Positions 19,518-27,734 of a stretch of 53,692 bases of DNA are shown one piece after another (the first letter of the stretch is position 1; each line of letters opens with the position of its first letter). The stretch is taken from NCBI GenBank assembly GCA_937766455.1, contig CALLXD010000029.1, positions 1 through 53,692 of the forward strand. The letters are read 5' to 3'. The position numbers were made by a program, and so were the translations under genes. The notes under the pieces were generated by a model. The model was not told where the DNA came from. It was given only the letters and a program-made list of their open reading frames with translations, and searched no databases. This stretch comes from Vicinamibacterales bacterium. GTDB lineage: Bacteria > Acidobacteriota > Vicinamibacteria > Vicinamibacterales > UBA8438.

Positions 19518-20801
19518 ATGAGAGGGAAGAGCGACGTGTGCGCCGGCCTGGTGTGGGTGGCGCTGACGTGCGGAGCGACCGTCTCGTGGGCGGCGTCCGC
19601 CCAGCAGGACGGACAAGATGCGGCCGACGGGCCGGCGGGACTACGGGTGTTCCTGGATTGCGGGCGGGACTGCGACCGTGACTACCTCCGCCGGGAGATC
19701 ACGTTTATCGACTATGTGCGCGACCGTCGAGACGCCCAGGTACACGTCCTGGTCACGTCGCAGGGCAGCGGCGGTGGAACGGAGTTCACACTAGATTTCA
19801 TCGGCCTGGGACGGTTCGCCGGGAACGACGTTCGACACATGTATTCCGAGAGTCGGACCGACACGGACAATGAGACGCGAGCGGGCATTGCCCAGGTGTT
19901 GCGCGTCGGGTTTCTTCACTACATCATCGAGACGCCGTTGGCCACGCAGATCGAAATCGGCACGGCACAGCAGCAGAGCGGGGCCCGTTCGGTCATGGTC
20001 CAGCCTGAGGACGACCCATGGGATTTCTGGGTCTACCGGGTGTCCGGGAACGTGCGGGCCTCGGGTGAAGACATCCGCACTGACCGGAACTTCAACGGAG
20101 CAGTCTCTGCGAACCGGACAACCGCAGACTGGATCATCCGCACGGAGTTCGAGGGGTCCTACAACGAGTCCGTCACGGCGCTGAGCACAGGCGACTTCAC
20201 CAACATTCGCACGCGCTACGACCTCGACGGGCAGGTAGTGAAGACCCTCGGAGAGCACTGGGGCGCAATCATCGCGGGGAGCATGGGGGCCTCAACGTTT
20301 CTGAACCAGGACCGCAACCTGCAGGTGCAACCGGGAATCGAGTTCAACGTGTTTCCATACTCCGAGTCGTCCCGTCGTAGCCTGACCGTGTCCTACGAGG
20401 CGGGGATCGAGTCATTCGCCTACGAAGAGCCGACCATCTTCGACAGACTCGAGCAGACGGTGCCATCCCAGGAGATCCAGGCGACCCTCGACGTCGAGCA
20501 GCCCTGGGGTGATGGCCGGGTCCGGGCTCGCTACAGCAGTCTGCTGAATGATCTCGGTACCTACAGCGCCTCGGTGTTCGGCAATCTCTCCTTTCGCGTC
20601 GTCCGAGGGCTGTCACTCAATGTCAGTGCCAGCACCTCGTTGGTGCGCGACCAGATCTACCTACCCAAGGAGGATCTGTCGGATGAAGAGATATTGCTCG
20701 AGCGCCGGCAACTCGCGACGGACTCCCGCTATCGCGTGTCGTTCGGGTTCAGCTACACATTCGGGTCGATCTTCAACAACATCGTCAACCCGCGGTTCTG
20801 A
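19518..20801 (+). CDS. Outer-membrane beta-barrel protein with N-terminal cysteine-containing domain
   Basis: About 427 residues with a signal peptide. The N-terminal part (VFLDCGRDCDRDYLRREITF, then VRDRRDAQVHVLVTSQG) resembles a conserved domain seen in exported proteins of Acidobacteriota and Bacteroidota, with a CxxxC pair. From about residue 190 the sequence shows alternating polar/aromatic beta strands, and it ends in SFGFSYTFGSIFNNIVNPRF. A terminal phenylalanine is the classical signal for BAM-mediated barrel insertion. ATG 19518 is favoured by AGGAA about 4 bases upstream; an in-frame GTG lies at 19488. The ligand is unknown. Confidence 0.65.
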   Translation: MRGKSDVCAGLVWVALTCGATVSWAASAQQDGQDAADGPAGLRVFLDCGRDCDRDYLRREITFIDYVRDRRDAQVHVLVTSQGSGGGTEFTLDFIGLGRFAGNDVRHMYSESRTDTDNETRAGIAQVLRVGFLHYIIETPLATQIEIGTAQQQSGARSVMVQPEDDPWDFWVYRVSGNVRASGEDIRTDRNFNGAVSANRTTADWIIRTEFEGSYNESVTALSTGDFTNIRTRYDLDGQVVKTLGEHWGAIIAGSMGASTFLNQDRNLQVQPGIEFNVFPYSESSRRSLTVSYEAGIESFAYEEPTIFDRLEQTVPSQEIQATLDVEQPWGDGRVRARYSSLLNDLGTYSASVFGNLSFRVVRGLSLNVSASTSLVRDQIYLPKEDLSDEEILLERRQLATDSRYRVSFGFSYTFGSIFNNIVNPRF

Positions 20802-20818
20802 GACGCCGGGTTCCACAG

Positions 20819-21775
20819 ATGAAACACATCTACGTCCTGCACGAGAACGACGAGTGGGTCACGCCGCTACGCGAGGCTTTGGTGGCGCGCGACCTGCCGT
20901 TCGAGGAGTGGTTTCTCGACACCGGTGTCGTGGATCTCGCAGCGGTCCCCCCGGAGGGTGTGTTCTACAACCGGATGAGCGCCTCGTCCCACACCAGAGG
21001 GCACCGATATGGGCCGGAGTACACGGCCGCCGTTCTGTCCTGGCTGGAGCGGTCTGGTCGCCGTGTGCTGAATGGAGAGCGCGCATTGGCTCTAGAGGTC
21101 AGCAAGGTCGCACAATACTCCGCGTTGGCGGCGGAGGGGGTCCGCACTCCCAGGACTATTGCTGTCGTTGGGCGTGACGAGATCGTCGAGGCGGCCCGCA
21201 ACCTTCCGCCGCCGTTCATCACCAAACACAACCGCGCCGGCAAGGGGTTGGGAGTGCGCCTGTTCCACGAAGTGGAGGCGCTGGCGCGTTATGTCGACAG
21301 TGAGGGGTTCGAGCCGTCGGTCGACGGCGTCACCCTGCTGCAGGCGTATATCGAGGCGCCGGAGCCGTGCATCACGCGCGTGGAGTTCGTGGGCGGACGC
21401 TTCCTCTATGCCGTGCGTGTGGACACGAGCCAAGGGTTCGAGCTGTGCCCGGCCGACGCGTGCCGAATTGGCGAGACCGGGGATGAGTTCTGCCCGACCG
21501 GCGACGCGGCCGACTCACTATTCAGGATCCTGGACGGATTCACACACCCGGTGGTGGATCGGTATGAAGCGGTGCTGGCCGCGAACGATATTCACATTGC
21601 CGGTATCGAGTTCATCGTCGATCGGAACGGTGTGCCCTTTACGTACGACATAAACACCAACACGAATTACAACCGCGAGGCGGAGGCGCGTGCCGGGTGC
21701 TCCGGGATGGGCGCCATCGCCGAGTATCTCGGACGCGAGCTGGCAGCGGTGCCGCCGAAGACGGGTCGGGAGTAG
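20819..21775 (+). CDS. RimK-like ATP-grasp ligase
   Basis: A 318-residue cytosolic enzyme, with no signal peptide. ATP-grasp elements are the Lys/Gly-rich loop FITKHNRAGKGLGVRLF, LLQAYIEAPEPCITRVEFV, and the metal site GIEFIVDRNGVPFTYDINTNTNYN, where the acidic and Asn residues bind Mg2+. Relatives join a carboxylate to an amine with ATP, for example adding Glu to proteins or making small peptides. No partner gene betrays the substrate. It starts 17 bases after the outer-membrane barrel gene and ends 4 bases before the PepSY gene, so all three may be one transcript. Confidence 0.75.
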   Translation: MKHIYVLHENDEWVTPLREALVARDLPFEEWFLDTGVVDLAAVPPEGVFYNRMSASSHTRGHRYGPEYTAAVLSWLERSGRRVLNGERALALEVSKVAQYSALAAEGVRTPRTIAVVGRDEIVEAARNLPPPFITKHNRAGKGLGVRLFHEVEALARYVDSEGFEPSVDGVTLLQAYIEAPEPCITRVEFVGGRFLYAVRVDTSQGFELCPADACRIGETGDEFCPTGDAADSLFRILDGFTHPVVDRYEAVLAANDIHIAGIEFIVDRNGVPFTYDINTNTNYNREAEARAGCSGMGAIAEYLGRELAAVPPKTGRE

Positions 21776-21779
21776 ACAG

Positions 21780-22682
21780 ATGGCAGGCACAAGCAGTTGG
21801 CGAAGGCAGCCGCAGGGGATGTGGCTTCGGAAAGCGCTCTTTCAGGTGCATCTCTGGACGGGCCTCGGCGTTGGCCTCTACGTGGTGGTCATCAGCCTGA
21901 CTGGCAGCATTCTGGTCTACCGCAGCGAGCTACGGCAGTACTTCAATCCACAGCCCCAGACCGTGGCCGTGGAGGGGACCCGCCTGAGCGCCGATGCGCT
22001 GGTGGCCGCTACCCGGCAGGTCTTTCCTGATACCGAGATCGAGGTCTGGACCGACCCCGATGAGCCGGATTTGGCGGTGACGATGTCGGTTGAGGCCGAG
22101 GGCAGCGGTCGGGATCTGCTCTTGTTCGACCCCTACAGTGGCGAGTACCTGGGGAATTCGCTACCAGTCGGCTGGCGCCTCACCACCTGGATGCTGGATC
22201 TGCACGACAACTTGCTCGGGGGGGACACCGGTCGCGAGATCAATGGCGTCGGCGCGGCGTTGCTGGGGGTCTTGACCCTGACCGGCCTGGTCATCTGGTG
22301 GCCTGGGCTCGAGGGATGGAAGCGGGCGCTGCTGGTTGACTGGCGCGCAAACTGGCGGCGAGTGAACTGGAGTGTTCACAGCTCGTTCGGGTTCTGGACG
22401 CTGCTCTTCATCGGCATGTGGGCGTTCACCGGGGTCTATCTGGCATTCCCGGAACCGTTCATCGCCATCGTCGACTATCTGGAACCGTTCGAGGAGGACA
22501 ACTTTGATCCCCGCACCGGCGACCAAATTTTGTACTGGTTCTCGCTCATGCACTTTGGCCGGTTCGGCTGGGCGACGAAGGCGGCCTGGGCGGCGATTGG
22601 ACTGGTGCCGCCGGTGATGTTCGTGACCGGGGCCATCATGTGGTGGAACCGCGTGGTCCGCCCCTGGTTGGCGCGGCGATAG
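21780..22682 (+). CDS. PepSY-domain membrane protein
   Basis: A 300-residue inner-membrane protein of the PepSY-associated TM family, often linked to iron-siderophore reduction or uptake. Four hydrophobic segments are clear: GLGVGLYVVVISLTGSIL, VGAALLGVLTLTGLVIWWPG, FWTLLFIGMWAFTGVYLAF and WAAIGLVPPVMFVTGAIMWW. The paired histidines in HLWTG, DLHDN, WSVHSSFG and LMHFG are the conserved ones thought to carry heme in these proteins. The soluble PepSY domain lies between helices 1 and 2. ATG 21780 follows the stop of the ATP-grasp gene by 4 bases. Confidence 0.8.
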   Translation: MAGTSSWRRQPQGMWLRKALFQVHLWTGLGVGLYVVVISLTGSILVYRSELRQYFNPQPQTVAVEGTRLSADALVAATRQVFPDTEIEVWTDPDEPDLAVTMSVEAEGSGRDLLLFDPYSGEYLGNSLPVGWRLTTWMLDLHDNLLGGDTGREINGVGAALLGVLTLTGLVIWWPGLEGWKRALLVDWRANWRRVNWSVHSSFGFWTLLFIGMWAFTGVYLAFPEPFIAIVDYLEPFEEDNFDPRTGDQILYWFSLMHFGRFGWATKAAWAAIGLVPPVMFVTGAIMWWNRVVRPWLARR

Positions 22683-22785
22683 CCCAGGGAGCGTCGGTTG
22701 TCGCCACAGCGGGACCCCGTGTGAACCGTTGTAGAATCAGCGGATCCGTGAGCGCGCCGCTGCGTCCGGCGTGGAGGAGAAAGAG

Positions 22786-23577
22786 ATGAGTCTGATGGGT
22801 ATCCGCACCACACGTCGGTCCGAACAACCTCCGTTGCCGGCACGGGCGTGCGCGCCGTGGCTCGTACGCACGATGGCGACCGCGATCGCCGTGGCCACGA
22901 TGGTTGCCCCGGCGTTCGCGCAAGCGGGTGCTGGCGAGGTGGCGGTGCCTGACCTCGCTGGTGTGTGGGACGGTGGGTTTCGGGCGAGACCCGTCAATGG
23001 GCCAAACATGCCGTGGGTGCCGGGCGAGAATTTTCCGGTCCTGAACGAGCGGGGACTCGCGTATCAGGCCGTCTTCGACGAAGCGATTGCGCCGAAGTAC
23101 GACTGTGTGCCGTCGGCGTCACCGGCGATCCAATACGACCCCTACATGATGGAAGTCACGCAGTGGCCGGACCGGGTGCTCGTGCGCTACGAGAAAGACG
23201 ATCAGATCAGGACGTTCTGGCTCGACGGCCGAGAGACGCCGGTCAACGATTTTACGATCCAGGGCTTTTCGGCCGGTCGTTACGAGGGTGGCGCCTTGAT
23301 CGTCGAGACGACCAAATTCGCGTTTGATATCGCCGGCTTTGACGACTACAACGGCATTCCGTCATCTCAGCAGAAAAAGGTCACCGAGCGGTATTGGCGC
23401 GAGGGCGATGAGTTGCGCATGACGCTGACGGTCGAGGACCCGATGTTCCTGCGCGAGCCCGTGGCCTACACGACGCGCTGGCTTGCGGGACCGGAGGGCT
23501 ACAAGCTGCAGGGCTACGACTGCGACCCGTTCGAGGCTGGGCATCCGCGCAAGTTCCTGGTGCCGAAGTATCGTTAG
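22786..23577 (+). CDS. Secreted protein distantly related to the PDLQGVW family (copy 2)
   Basis: A 263-residue exported protein with a long signal region (RTMATAIAVATMVAPAFAQ), then PDLAGVWDGGF, KYDCVPSASP, DQIRTFWLDGRETP, GALIVETTKF and WREGDELRMTLTVEDPMF. The layout DLxGVW...LIVETT...TLTVEDP parallels the proteins at 14305 and 33015, though it is shorter. Such genes commonly precede DUF6152 genes, as here. GGAGGAGA at 22773-22780 supports ATG 22786. The stop codon lies inside the left arm of the 31-bp inverted repeat, so the extreme C-terminus may have been set by insertion of that element. Confidence 0.7.
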   Translation: MSLMGIRTTRRSEQPPLPARACAPWLVRTMATAIAVATMVAPAFAQAGAGEVAVPDLAGVWDGGFRARPVNGPNMPWVPGENFPVLNERGLAYQAVFDEAIAPKYDCVPSASPAIQYDPYMMEVTQWPDRVLVRYEKDDQIRTFWLDGRETPVNDFTIQGFSAGRYEGGALIVETTKFAFDIAGFDDYNGIPSSQQKKVTERYWREGDELRMTLTVEDPMFLREPVAYTTRWLAGPEGYKLQGYDCDPFEAGHPRKFLVPKYR

Positions 23578-23737
23578 GACACAGACCAGAATACCCTTGC
23601 CAACGTGGGGCGTCGCGGCGCGCGGCCGACAAGGCGTGAGGAGCGCGCATACCGGGAGTATGTGAGTGACGAGCAACGACGGCGGACGGGATGCCCCGGC
23701 GGCCCAGTTGGCAAGGGTATTCTGGTCTGTGTCCTAA
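23574..23737. repeat. 164-bp foldback element with perfect 31-bp inverted arms
   Basis: Left arm 23574-23604 and right arm 23707-23737 are exact reverse complements over 31 bases (left begins TTAGGACACAGACCAGAA). The 102-base GC-rich core carries a smaller palindrome, CATAC-cggga-GTATG. No transposase fits inside and no clear target duplication flanks it. It could be a non-autonomous miniature element, or a structured RNA that ends the upstream transcript. It separates the copy-2 gene from the DUF6152 gene, which has its own ribosome site. Confidence 0.85.
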
Positions 23738-23787
23738 GGCGTGTCGGCGCTGGCGTCGTGTGGAGTGGGGAAATCAAGGAGGACGTT

Positions 23788-24165
23788 GTGAAAGCTCTGT
23801 TGTGGATCTCCGGGGTGGTGTTGGTCGGGACAGTGCTGGTGACGAGCGTGGGTGCGCATCACGCGAGCGGGCCGTTCTACGATCCGGAGAAAAGCGTCGA
23901 AGCGGTCGGCACCGTGACGAAGTTTGTCTTCAGGAACCCGCACTCGTTTGTCTATGTCGATGCGGTGAACGCGGATGGCACGACCACCGCGTGGGAGGTC
24001 GAAATGGGCGCATCGGTCTCGATGAGCCGCCGTGGCTGGACCCCCGAGACGATCAAGGCGGGCGATCAGATTAAGGTTGTCGGGCAGCCGTCGCGCGCTC
24101 CCGGCACGTTCGGCATCTGCTGCGCCGAGTTGACCAAGCCGGACGGCAGCCCGTTGCGCCCATAG
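23788..24165 (+). CDS. DUF6152-family exported protein
   Basis: A 125-residue protein starting at GTG 23788, placed by AAGGAGGA at 23776-23783 and by the signal peptide (LLWISGVVLVGTVLVTSVGA). The mature protein begins HHASGPFYDPEK and continues VGTVTKFVFRNPHSFVYVD, WEVEMGASVSMSRRGWTP and GDQIKVVGQPSRAPGTFG, which is the DUF6152 pattern of a small OB-like beta barrel. The function is not known. In many genomes it sits beside the secreted family found just upstream, so the two may act together. The N-terminal HH suggests a metal-binding site of the copper-binding His-brace kind, but that is speculative. Confidence 0.75.
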   Translation: MKALLWISGVVLVGTVLVTSVGAHHASGPFYDPEKSVEAVGTVTKFVFRNPHSFVYVDAVNADGTTTAWEVEMGASVSMSRRGWTPETIKAGDQIKVVGQPSRAPGTFGICCAELTKPDGSPLRP

Positions 24166-24243
24166 CGGTTTGAGATTGAGCCCGGCGCGCCGCCGTCGGA
24201 CCGTCTCACGGGGCGGGGATTCCGGCCGTGTCCAACCGACGCT

Positions 24244-24855
24244 TCACGGATCACTCGGATACCAGAAGCGCGAGTGGCAGTTCTCGCACGTCGCGTCCAG
24301 TCGATCGCCACCCGCCAACAACGCCTCCACGTTGCGGGCCTGTACGGCCTCCAGCATCACGACGCCGGCGTCATGCAACTCTCGGGCCGAGCGTTGCCAT
24401 GCATCGGGGCTCGCGACGATACGCGCTGCAATGTCGGCCGGTTCCAGGTCGACACCCGGCAACTGCGACACTGAATCCGGTGCGGCGACGGGGCGGTGCT
24501 CAATCTGAAGAAGATTGCCGGCCTCGAGGAGCAGAATAGCGTCCCGTTCCAGCGCGAGCCATTCGTCGTCCGTCTCGGGCCGCTGTTCTTCGAGCCCATC
24601 CGGGGTGGACGTCACCACAACCGCATCCCACATAGCGTCGGCGGCGGGGTCGATCATCACCCGCATCAGGTCTTCGACCGTCGCGGTCGGCTGGAAGTCT
24701 GCCGTGGGTGGCGGAGGTGCGACCGGCTCGCGGTCTTCGCATGCCACGGCCATCAGCGTCGTCGCGATGAGCACGAGCAGTGAGAGACAGAAGGTTACTC
24801 GCCGCGTTCCCGCACCGAATCGATCGTGAACCCGACGATGAAGCTCTGGCAACAT
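24244..24855 (-). CDS. Cytochrome c-like lipoprotein
   Basis: A 203-residue exported protein. The N-terminal hydrophobic stretch ends LMAVACEDRE, a lipobox-like site around C39. A Pro-rich linker follows, then a helical domain with VEDLMRVMIDPAADAMWDAV, and the protein ends in CENCHSRFWYPSDP, a CxxCH heme-c motif at 190-194. One C-terminal heme on a four-helix bundle recalls cytochrome c'-type proteins. The role would be periplasmic electron transfer or gas binding. It is followed, upstream in transcript order, by the Rap1a-like gene on the same strand about 33 bases away. Confidence 0.7.
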   Translation of the reverse strand: MLPELHRRVHDRFGAGTRRVTFCLSLLVLIATTLMAVACEDREPVAPPPPTADFQPTATVEDLMRVMIDPAADAMWDAVVVTSTPDGLEEQRPETDDEWLALERDAILLLEAGNLLQIEHRPVAAPDSVSQLPGVDLEPADIAARIVASPDAWQRSARELHDAGVVMLEAVQARNVEALLAGGDRLDATCENCHSRFWYPSDP

Positions 24856-24888
24856 AGCTCGCCTCGGCGCCTGCGGTCAGCAGACGAA

Positions 24889-25284
24889 TCAGGGACAGCG
24901 GTAGGTGTTCTCCAGCGCGCGGAGAACCAGCTCCGAGTCCTCGTCCGGAAGGGCGATGGGGTTGTTTTCCAGATACTGGACCACCACCCACACCGCCTGC
25001 GCCGTCGTTGACCGAGGTGGGAGGCAGACACGGTCCGGCATGAAGGTCTCGGCCATATCGACGACGCCGTGCACCAGGCCGGCGCAATAGCCCATACCGA
25101 ATGGATTCCGCTCCAATGTCTCTTCCCGGCCGGCGCCCGTGCGGCCGAGATACTCGAAGTACAGTCGACACGTTTGCACCAGCTGGATACCGGAGCCGGC
25201 GGTGGTCTGACTGGCCTGCCCGGTGTCGCCCGGGTGCGCCGAGGCGACCAGCAGGATGACGAACAGAAGGCCCGCACGTTTCAT
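24889..25284 (-). CDS. Rap1a/Tai-like small exported protein
   Basis: A 131-residue protein with a signal peptide (LLFVILLVASAHPG) and three Cys positions: TCRLYFEYLG, GYCAGLVHGVV and VCLPPRSTTAQAVWVVVQYL, ending in a fourth at NTYRC. This spacing matches the Rap1a/Tai fold, first described for type VI secretion immunity proteins but common as a stand-alone periplasmic domain. No effector or secretion gene is nearby, so an immunity role is not supported here. The start is ATG 25284, and a possible TATACT lies about 45 bases upstream on the minus strand. Confidence 0.65.
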   Translation of the reverse strand: MKRAGLLFVILLVASAHPGDTGQASQTTAGSGIQLVQTCRLYFEYLGRTGAGREETLERNPFGMGYCAGLVHGVVDMAETFMPDRVCLPPRSTTAQAVWVVVQYLENNPIALPDEDSELVLRALENTYRCP

Positions 25285-25452
25285 GGTCTGTACCGGAACG
25301 AACGCCCGAGTGGTGGCATCGCGACGCCAGTATAGCTGGGTCGGCGTTCCTGTGGCGTTTGTGACCCGCGCGCCGGGGACGGTCTGGGCCGATGCGGGTC
25401 TCGCGTCACGCGCGTTTCGGGCCCGCATCCGCGGGGCTCCGCGCGGATTCCA

Positions 25453-25458
25453 TATAAT
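25453..25458 (+). promoter_or_regulatory. -10 box TATAAT, leaderless start for the hydrolase-NatAB unit
   Basis: A perfect TATAAT ends 6 bases before GTG 25465. There is no Shine-Dalgarno between them, so the message probably begins at the start codon. No -35 is recognisable. Confidence 0.5.
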
Positions 25459-25464
25459 CGCGCA

Positions 25465-27006
25465 GTGCAGACCGTCCAACAACCACCGTGGCGCCGAGTC
25501 GTCCGGCATCCGGCGTGGGCCCCGTGTCTTGCGCTGGTGCTGGTGGCCGTCGCAGGATGCCAGTCGGGAGAGCCCACGCCGCGACCGCCGAGCTTGGCGT
25601 TGGCGCCGTGTCCCCCGGCCGACAACATCGAAGACGGGTTGTGCGGCACCTGGGATGTGTTTGAAGACCGTGATGCCGGAACCGGCCGTCGGATCGCCTT
25701 GCGCGTGGTGGTGCTCCCGGCGCTGTCCAACGATACCGCCCCGGACCCGCTGTTTATCCTGGCCGGTGGGCCCGGGCAGGCGGCGAGCGAGCTGACCGAG
25801 GTCGTTCGGGTGCCGTTTCGACAAGTCAACCGCGCGCGGGATCTGGTGTTTGTGGATCAGCGTGGCACCGGTGAGTCGAACCCACTGACCTGCGAACTCG
25901 GCGGGGACGCTCCTGACGACACGCTGTTGCTGGATCCGATGTCGGACGAGTTGCTCCGCGCCCGAGTGCTCGAGGAGCTGCGCGCCTGCGTCGCGTCGCT
26001 TGATGCCGACCCGCGTTTCTATACAACTCCGCTCGCGATGGACGATCTGGACGAGGTGCGACAGGCCCTGGGGTACGACACCATCAATCTGTGGGGTGGG
26101 TCCTATGGCACTCGCGCCGGGCTGGTGTACCTGCGGCGGCATCCCGACCGCGTCCGCACGGCGATTCTCGACGGAGTCGCTCCTGTCGCCATGAAGCTGC
26201 CGCTCTACATGGGGATGGACGCCGCTCGGGCGCTCGACCTCTTGTTGGAGGATTGCGCCGCCGACGCTGGGTGCAACGCGGCCTATCCAGATCTGACGGA
26301 AGAGCTGCAGACACTGTTGGAGACGCTGGAGCAGGGACCGGTCCGCCAGACCCTGGCCCACCCGAGAACCGGGCGCCCCACGGAGGTCGTCGTCTCCCGT
26401 ACCTCGCTGGCCTCCAGTGTCCGGGCGCCGCTGTACTCGCCAGATCTGGCGGTGGTCTTGCCGCTGGCCATCTCCAGTGCGGCCCGCGGCGACTACGGCC
26501 CGCTGTCGGCGATGGGGGTCGGCTTTGCGGGAGACGCCAGCTTGTACACGGGCATGTTTCTCAGCGTGGTGTGCAGCGAGGACGTGCCCGCCATTACGGT
26601 GTCTGACCGGGCACTCGCGGAGGCGGAACCACTGTTTGGCACCAGCTTGCTGGATTCGTTCGCGGCCCTGTGTGGCGCCTGGCCGCGGGGTGCGCTGCCG
26701 GTCGGGTACGACGAGCCCATAGCCTCAGACCGTCCCGTGCTCCTGCTGTCCGGCCTGCTCGACCCGGTGACGCCGCCGCGCTGGGCGGAGTCGGTTGAGG
26801 GACCGCTCGTCAATGCCACCCACATCACCGTGCCGGGTGTGGGGCACGGGACGATGGGCGCTGGGTGCGTGCCGGACCTGATGGCCGAGTTCATAGAGCA
26901 GGGCAGCGCCGAGACCTTGGACGTGGACTGTGTCGACCGCATCCAGCGACCGCGGTTCTTCGACTCGACGCTCGGGCCGGGCACATTTGCGGTCGAGGGA
27001 CCATGA
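25465..27006 (+). CDS. Lipoprotein alpha/beta hydrolase, tripeptidyl/proline-iminopeptidase type (TAP-like)
   Basis: A 513-residue S33-type hydrolase. The signal ends VAVAGCQSG with lipobox C32, so it is anchored in the envelope. The fold motifs are GGPGQ at 101-105 (oxyanion), DQRGTGES at 131-138, the nucleophile elbow GGSYGTRAG with S213, the acid in LLDPVTPPRW and H in PGVGHGTMG. Family members cleave N-terminal residues from short peptides. The start is GTG because the TATAAT box leaves no room for another. Its last codons overlap the NatA start (ATGA at 27003-27006), so a hydrolase and an exporter are translated together. Confidence 0.85.
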   Translation: MQTVQQPPWRRVVRHPAWAPCLALVLVAVAGCQSGEPTPRPPSLALAPCPPADNIEDGLCGTWDVFEDRDAGTGRRIALRVVVLPALSNDTAPDPLFILAGGPGQAASELTEVVRVPFRQVNRARDLVFVDQRGTGESNPLTCELGGDAPDDTLLLDPMSDELLRARVLEELRACVASLDADPRFYTTPLAMDDLDEVRQALGYDTINLWGGSYGTRAGLVYLRRHPDRVRTAILDGVAPVAMKLPLYMGMDAARALDLLLEDCAADAGCNAAYPDLTEELQTLLETLEQGPVRQTLAHPRTGRPTEVVVSRTSLASSVRAPLYSPDLAVVLPLAISSAARGDYGPLSAMGVGFAGDASLYTGMFLSVVCSEDVPAITVSDRALAEAEPLFGTSLLDSFAALCGAWPRGALPVGYDEPIASDRPVLLLSGLLDPVTPPRWAESVEGPLVNATHITVPGVGHGTMGAGCVPDLMAEFIEQGSAETLDVDCVDRIQRPRFFDSTLGPGTFAVEGP

Positions 27007-27734
27007 TCGAGGTCCGCAACCTAGGCAAGCGTTTTGGCGAGGTCGTAGCGGTGGATGACGTCTCGTTCGCCGCGCGAGACGGCCAGGTGACCGGTCTGCT
27101 GGGTCCCAATGGCGCGGGCAAGACAACCACCCTGCGGGTGCTCTACGGGCTGCTCCGGGCCGACCAGGGCGATGTGCTGGTGGATGACGTCAACGTGACC
27201 GCCGCACCCCAGGAGGCACAGCGACGCATGGGCGTGCTGCCGGATTCCCGCGGCCTGTACGTCCGATTGACCGCGCGTGAACATCTCCGGTACTACGGGC
27301 GTCTCCAGGGCCTGTCTGCCTCGCTGGTCGAGGAGCGCATCGAGCGCCTGGTCACACAACTCGATATGGGGACCATCATCGATCGGCGGGTGCAGGGGTT
27401 CTCCCAGGGCGAGCGTGTCAAGGTGGCGGTGGGGCGAGCGCTGGTCCACGAGCCGTCGAACGTCTTACTGGACGAGCCGACGAATGGGCTCGATGTCGGT
27501 GCGACCCGGGCCATGCGCCATCTGATCCGCCAGATGCGGGCCGAAGGGAAGTGCGTGCTGTTCTCCAGTCACATCATGCAGGAGGTCACGGCGCTCTGTG
27601 ACCACCTGGTGATCATCTCGCAGGGGCGCACCGTGGTGCAGGGCACACCTGACGAGATTCTGGCCGCCACCGGACACGCGAGTCTGGAAGACGCGTTCGT
27701 ATCCCTGACCGGTATCGACGAGGTCGGCGCGTGA
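27003..27734 (+). CDS. ABC transporter ATP-binding subunit, NatA type
   Basis: A 243-residue ATPase with Walker A GPNGAGKT at 34-41, the ABC signature FSQGERVKVAVGRAL, Walker B NVLLDEPTNGLDVG, and the switch His in FSSHIMQEV. The sequence matches NatA, the Na+ exporter ATPase family. It begins inside the stop of the hydrolase gene and ends inside the start of the permease gene (GTGA at 27731-27734), a compact three-gene unit. The export substrate is not shown by sequence. Confidence 0.85.
   Translation: MIEVRNLGKRFGEVVAVDDVSFAARDGQVTGLLGPNGAGKTTTLRVLYGLLRADQGDVLVDDVNVTAAPQEAQRRMGVLPDSRGLYVRLTAREHLRYYGRLQGLSASLVEERIERLVTQLDMGTIIDRRVQGFSQGERVKVAVGRALVHEPSNVLLDEPTNGLDVGATRAMRHLIRQMRAEGKCVLFSSHIMQEVTALCDHLVIISQGRTVVQGTPDEILAATGHASLEDAFVSLTGIDEVGA

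Noticed and set aside
24889..25284. Type VI secretion immunity role for the Rap1a/Tai-like protein
   Set aside because: No effector, VgrG, Hcp or other secretion gene is in the window, and this fold is common outside secretion systems.
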